Source: Bacillus sp. 03113 | Lineage (GTDB): Bacteria > Bacillota > Bacilli > Bacillales > Cytobacillaceae | NCBI RefSeq assembly: GCF_006546985.1 | Contig: NZ_VATK01000001.1 | Span: forward strand, 310,001-374,000 | Direction: 5' to 3' | Length of the DNA stretch: 64,000 nt | Notes under the pieces: model-generated | Databases searched by the model: none | What the model was told of the DNA's origin: nothing | The model's input: only the letters and a program-made list of their open reading frames with translations | In this document: in pieces, positions 61,513-64,000 of the stretch | Layout: each line of letters begins with the position of its first letter | Position numbering within the stretch: the stretch's first letter is position 1 | Translations under genes and position numbers: made by a program

Positions 61513-62754
61513 CTATATCATTTTGTGTGCAACGGATACCTTTTGCACTGAGGTAGTTCTTTTATTGCCATTAATCAAAGTAAAGGTTGAAGCAAAGGTG
61601 AAAATGAATACGAAGGCGCCCATGATTAAATAAGAATGGCGGAAGCCTATATCATCATACAAAATACCTGCAACTGGTGAGAGAATTGATGTTCCTACCT
61701 GTGAGGCAAATTGGAATCCAACAAGGTATAATATAGAAGAAAGTCTTGTGTCAAAATTGGCTGCTAAATATTTGAAAATGGCAATGAGCATAATCGGCAA
61801 TTCTAGTGCATGTATAAGCTTCATCGCTGAAATGCCGACGGGTCCTGCTACCATACCTGAACCAATAATCCTAAAGGCCATTAAATATCCTGCAACAAGC
61901 AACGCTTTCTTTGCTCCAATTTTATTTACAATAAAAGGAGCAACAAACATCATACCTGCCTCTAAAAATACTTGAAAGGAGTTTAAATAGCCAAATGTTT
62001 GATTTCCTAATGCTTCTGTTGGAAACAAGGAGGCATAATAAATTGGAAATTGCTGATCATACACACCATAAACACAAGATACTCCAAGCACATAGACGAT
62101 GAAAAACCAAAAATCTTTTAAAAGGAAAAGGTTTCTGACATCCATTATGCGGATCGATTCAGCTCTTTCAATCTCTTGATTCGTCATTTCGATCTTAATA
62201 GATAGAATAATAGATACTAAGATGACAGCTGAGACAGAGGCGATCCAAAAGTTAATATGTGGATTGATATTAAACAATTGTCCGGCAAAGAAGGTAGCGG
62301 CTGCCCACCCGAGCGAACCCCACATTCTTGATTTTCCATATTCAAAATTATATTTGCGACTGATTTTTTCTATATAGGATTCAATCGCACCAACTCCTGA
62401 TAAAAAGGTAATTCCTAAATAAATCCCCCCAACAATCGCTCCTACAATAACATTGTACTGTAGCAGTGGTCCGTAAATATAAATAAAGAACGGACCAACA
62501 AAGAGTAGTAATAAACTGATCGTAAATAAAATATTCTTCTTTAAACCAATTTTATCAGAAATATAGCCATATATGGGTTGCATAATTAAAGCGAAGATAG
62601 CGTTTACAGAAAAGATTATACCAGTGGCAGCTCCACTTAATTTAATCTCTTGACCTAACCAAATAGAAAATAAAGAAAAACTAGCAGACCATGTGAAAAA
62701 GAAGAAGAAAAAATAAGCACTTAGCTTCCAATACATCTTTTTTGAACTTGTCAT
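61513..62754 (-). CDS. LacY-type oligosaccharide/proton symporter (sucrose permease-like)
   Basis: Major facilitator of the LacY/CscB family, 413 residues and twelve helices. Family marks are ISDKIGLKKN in the first half loop, GKSRMWGSLGWAA in helix 5 and VGFQFASQVGTSI late in the protein. The adjacent sacA and the LacI-type repressor point to sucrose, although raffinose or another oligosaccharide is possible. The frame extends to 62802, but ATG 62754 follows AAAGGAG. A promoter with overlapping operators lies about 180 bases upstream. Confidence 0.88.
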   Translation of the reverse strand: MTSSKKMYWKLSAYFFFFFFTWSASFSLFSIWLGQEIKLSGAATGIIFSVNAIFALIMQPIYGYISDKIGLKKNILFTISLLLLFVGPFFIYIYGPLLQYNVIVGAIVGGIYLGITFLSGVGAIESYIEKISRKYNFEYGKSRMWGSLGWAAATFFAGQLFNINPHINFWIASVSAVILVSIILSIKIEMTNQEIERAESIRIMDVRNLFLLKDFWFFIVYVLGVSCVYGVYDQQFPIYYASLFPTEALGNQTFGYLNSFQVFLEAGMMFVAPFIVNKIGAKKALLVAGYLMAFRIIGSGMVAGPVGISAMKLIHALELPIMLIAIFKYLAANFDTRLSSILYLVGFQFASQVGTSILSPVAGILYDDIGFRHSYLIMGAFVFIFTFASTFTLINGNKRTTSVQKVSVAHKMI

Positions 62755-62810
62755 GATAATGGCTCCTTTATTTGTTAGATAAGGCTTCGGACAGGGAATC
62801 ACACTCTGTA

Positions 62811-62824
62811 GGTAATCGCTTTCA
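62811..62824 (-). promoter_or_regulatory. Candidate cre site in the symporter leader
   Basis: The minus strand reads TGAAAGCGATTACC, 13 of 14 to TGWAANCGNTNWCA. It lies about 110 bases downstream of the predicted start, where CcpA could act as a road-block. Confidence 0.55.
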
Positions 62825-62916
62825 AAAGTGAGAATTACTTCCCTGTGCTTTTCTTGAAGTTCTTACCGTTTATTCGGTAGACTCTAAGGGTGTCGGCTTA
62901 AAAGATTATCCTTTAT

Positions 62917-62930
62917 TAAAAGCGCTTTCA
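62917..62930 (-). promoter_or_regulatory. Candidate cre site at the symporter transcription start
   Basis: The minus strand reads TGAAAGCGCTTTTA, 13 of 14 to the cre consensus, placed at about +1 to +14 of the predicted promoter. Confidence 0.65.
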
Positions 62931-62936
62931 CCTAGT

Positions 62937-62965
62937 AGTATATGTCAACCGCTTTCATATGTCAA
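62937..62965 (-). promoter_or_regulatory. Sucrose operon promoter
   Basis: On the minus strand TTGACA (62965-62960), 17 bases, TATACT (62942-62937). It is almost perfect sigma-A and drives the symporter and sacA. The -35 hexamer is part of the operator palindrome. Confidence 0.85.
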
Positions 62966-62979
62966 CCGTTTGACATATG
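62956..62979. promoter_or_regulatory. LacI-type operator overlapping the -35 region
   Basis: Core TGTCAACCGTTTGACA within a 24-base palindrome whose arms CATATGTCAA and TTGACATATG are perfect, with CG at the centre as in LacI-family operators. A half-copy, TGTCAACCGCTTTCAT, lies at 62943-62958. The adjacent repressor gene is the likely partner. Confidence 0.8.
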
Positions 62980-62983
62980 AAGG

Positions 62984-63022
62984 TAAAAAATAAATGGATG
63001 GATTTTTCTATATCCATCCATT
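62984..63022 (-). terminator. Terminator of the LacI-family gene
   Basis: On the minus strand AATGGATGGAT pairs perfectly with ATCCATCCATT over an 8-base loop, followed by TATTTTTT. Confidence 0.9.
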
Positions 63023-63091
63023 ATTGAGGTTTTGCTAATAAATATGTGAAATCGCAAATATCTCTCTTCAAATCGCAAATAAATGATAATC

Positions 63092-64000
63092 CTAAGTAGT
63101 ACTTCCTTCTATTAATCTAATAGGAAGGCGAGTTTCTCGAGGAAATTGTGTAAATTCACCTTCTATTTCTTTTATAAGGATGTCGGTAGCTGTTTTAGCA
63201 ATTTGCTCGATTGGTTGTTGAATGGTCGTCAATTCTGGCATCATGATTTGGCATGTTTCTGTTCCATCATAGCCTATTACTTTAATATCACTTGGAATTT
63301 TCTTTTCCCTTTTTTTAGCTTCTGTGATAAACGTTGCCGCAAATAAATCATTACTAGCGAACACCCCATCCAAGTCCGGGTATTCATCGAGGATTTGGTT
63401 CATCACTTCTTGTTGGCTTCGATGATTAAAGGTTTCACGCACTTCAAATGTAATCGGAGCTTTCCCGTATTTTTTCATCACATCTTCATATGCTTTCCTT
63501 CTTAATTTGGCCGGTGTTTCCAGTTCAATCGACCCGTCTATAAGAATGATAGACTGACAACCTTTTGAAAGGAGTAATTCGGTAGCTATTTTTCCTCCGG
63601 CATAATTATCACTGCTTACGATCGGAACCGTTTCAGATAAATATCGATCAATAGCAACAACAGGCAAATTTTGCTTATGATAATCGAGGATCCCTTGATT
63701 ATGTGTGCCGACTATTATTCCATCCACTTGGTTCCGCATTAGCATCTCTAAATATTTTTCTTCTTTTTCAATTTGATTTAAGCTGTTGCACAGCAACACT
63801 CTATACCCCAATAAAGCACATATATTTTCAATATGAAAAATAAGCTCGCCAAAAAAAGGATTACTTGTCGTAGGAAATATTAATCCGATCAAATTCGTAC
63901 GCTTATTAAATAAGGAACGAGCAACATCGTTTGGAAAATAATTCAGTTCATTCATCGCTTTATGAACATTTTCTCTTGTTTCCTTGCTAATGTAGCCCCG
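63092..64000 (-). CDS. LacI-family transcriptional repressor (5' end outside window)
   Basis: Probable repressor of the sucrose operon. The frame is open to the window end, giving about 302 residues and lacking the first 30 or so. The partial N-terminus reads RGYISKETRENVHKAMNELNYFPNDVARSL, the end of the LacI helix-turn-helix and hinge helix. The periplasmic-binding-like sensor domain follows (NLIGLIFPTTSNPFFGELI, then VVAIDRYL, GVFASNDLFAATF and IKVIGYDGTETC). The Met at 63955 is internal. Operators with the expected symmetry lie just downstream. It resembles ScrR/SacR-type regulators; the ligand cannot be told from sequence. Confidence 0.88.
   Translation of the reverse strand, partial: RGYISKETRENVHKAMNELNYFPNDVARSLFNKRTNLIGLIFPTTSNPFFGELIFHIENICALLGYRVLLCNSLNQIEKEEKYLEMLMRNQVDGIIVGTHNQGILDYHKQNLPVVAIDRYLSETVPIVSSDNYAGGKIATELLLSKGCQSIILIDGSIELETPAKLRRKAYEDVMKKYGKAPITFEVRETFNHRSQQEVMNQILDEYPDLDGVFASNDLFAATFITEAKKREKKIPSDIKVIGYDGTETCQIMMPELTTIQQPIEQIAKTATDILIKEIEGEFTQFPRETRLPIRLIEGSTT

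Overview
The window is chromosome from a low-GC, endospore-forming member of the Bacillaceae. The evidence is spo0F, spoIIR, spoIID, spoIIQ, spoIIID and a GerA-type germinant receptor operon, strong GGAGG-type ribosome binding sites, and a gene order close to the Bacillus subtilis argS-to-ywqB segment. Repeat content and several inserted or missing genes suggest a relative of B. subtilis rather than the species itself; I cannot name the species from sequence alone.

Layout. 1-15 kb: end of argS, a small membrane protein, rpoE (delta), pyrG with a CTP-type attenuator, ywjG, spo0F, fbaA, a second murA, rho, rpmE, tdk, prfA, prmC and a YitT-type membrane protein. The tal and glpX genes that B. 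subtilis has around murA2 are not found, and a 1.3 kb gene-poor stretch lies before rho. 15-26 kb: spoIIR, a DnaA-box cluster leading into ywlC, mntP, ywlE, rpiB, ywlG, glyA, upp and a secreted Vpr-like protease. 26-33.5 kb: the complete ATP synthase operon atpZ-I-B-E-F-H-A-G-D-C, with a repeat inserted between atpA and atpG. 33.6-45.8 kb: ywzB, ywmB, murAA, spoIID, spoIIQ, spoIIID, mbl, flhO, flhP, epuA, fabZ, a small lipoprotein, ywpF, and ssbB with a likely ComK site. 46-52 kb: a germinant receptor operon with order A-C-B-D-B. 52-58.7 kb: SNF2 helicase ywqA and SWIM protein ywqB (minus strand), then a Yip1-like protein with a membrane fusion protein. 58.8-64 kb (minus strand): a GRP-type sugar transporter, then a sucrose locus of invertase, LacY-type symporter and LacI-type repressor with well-formed operators.

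Working together: the window joins central metabolism (pyrG, fbaA, glyA, upp), cell-wall synthesis and shape (two murA genes, mbl), energy (atp), the sporulation programme (Spo0F in the phosphorelay; SpoIIR, SpoIID, SpoIIQ and SpoIIID in engulfment and mother-cell control), germination, competence (ssbB) and sugar use. Candidate sigma-F promoters precede spoIIR and spoIIQ, and a candidate sigma-E promoter precedes spoIID.

The most unusual feature is a family of about fourteen modular intergenic repeats. They share outer arms (AAGAAAAGCGGAAGCGCC on one side, GGCGCTGGAGCTAGACA on the other) around at least four interchangeable inner modules. Seven begin on or within 2-3 bases of a stop codon, in the same orientation as the gene they follow. 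No transposase, tRNA, rRNA or CRISPR array was seen.
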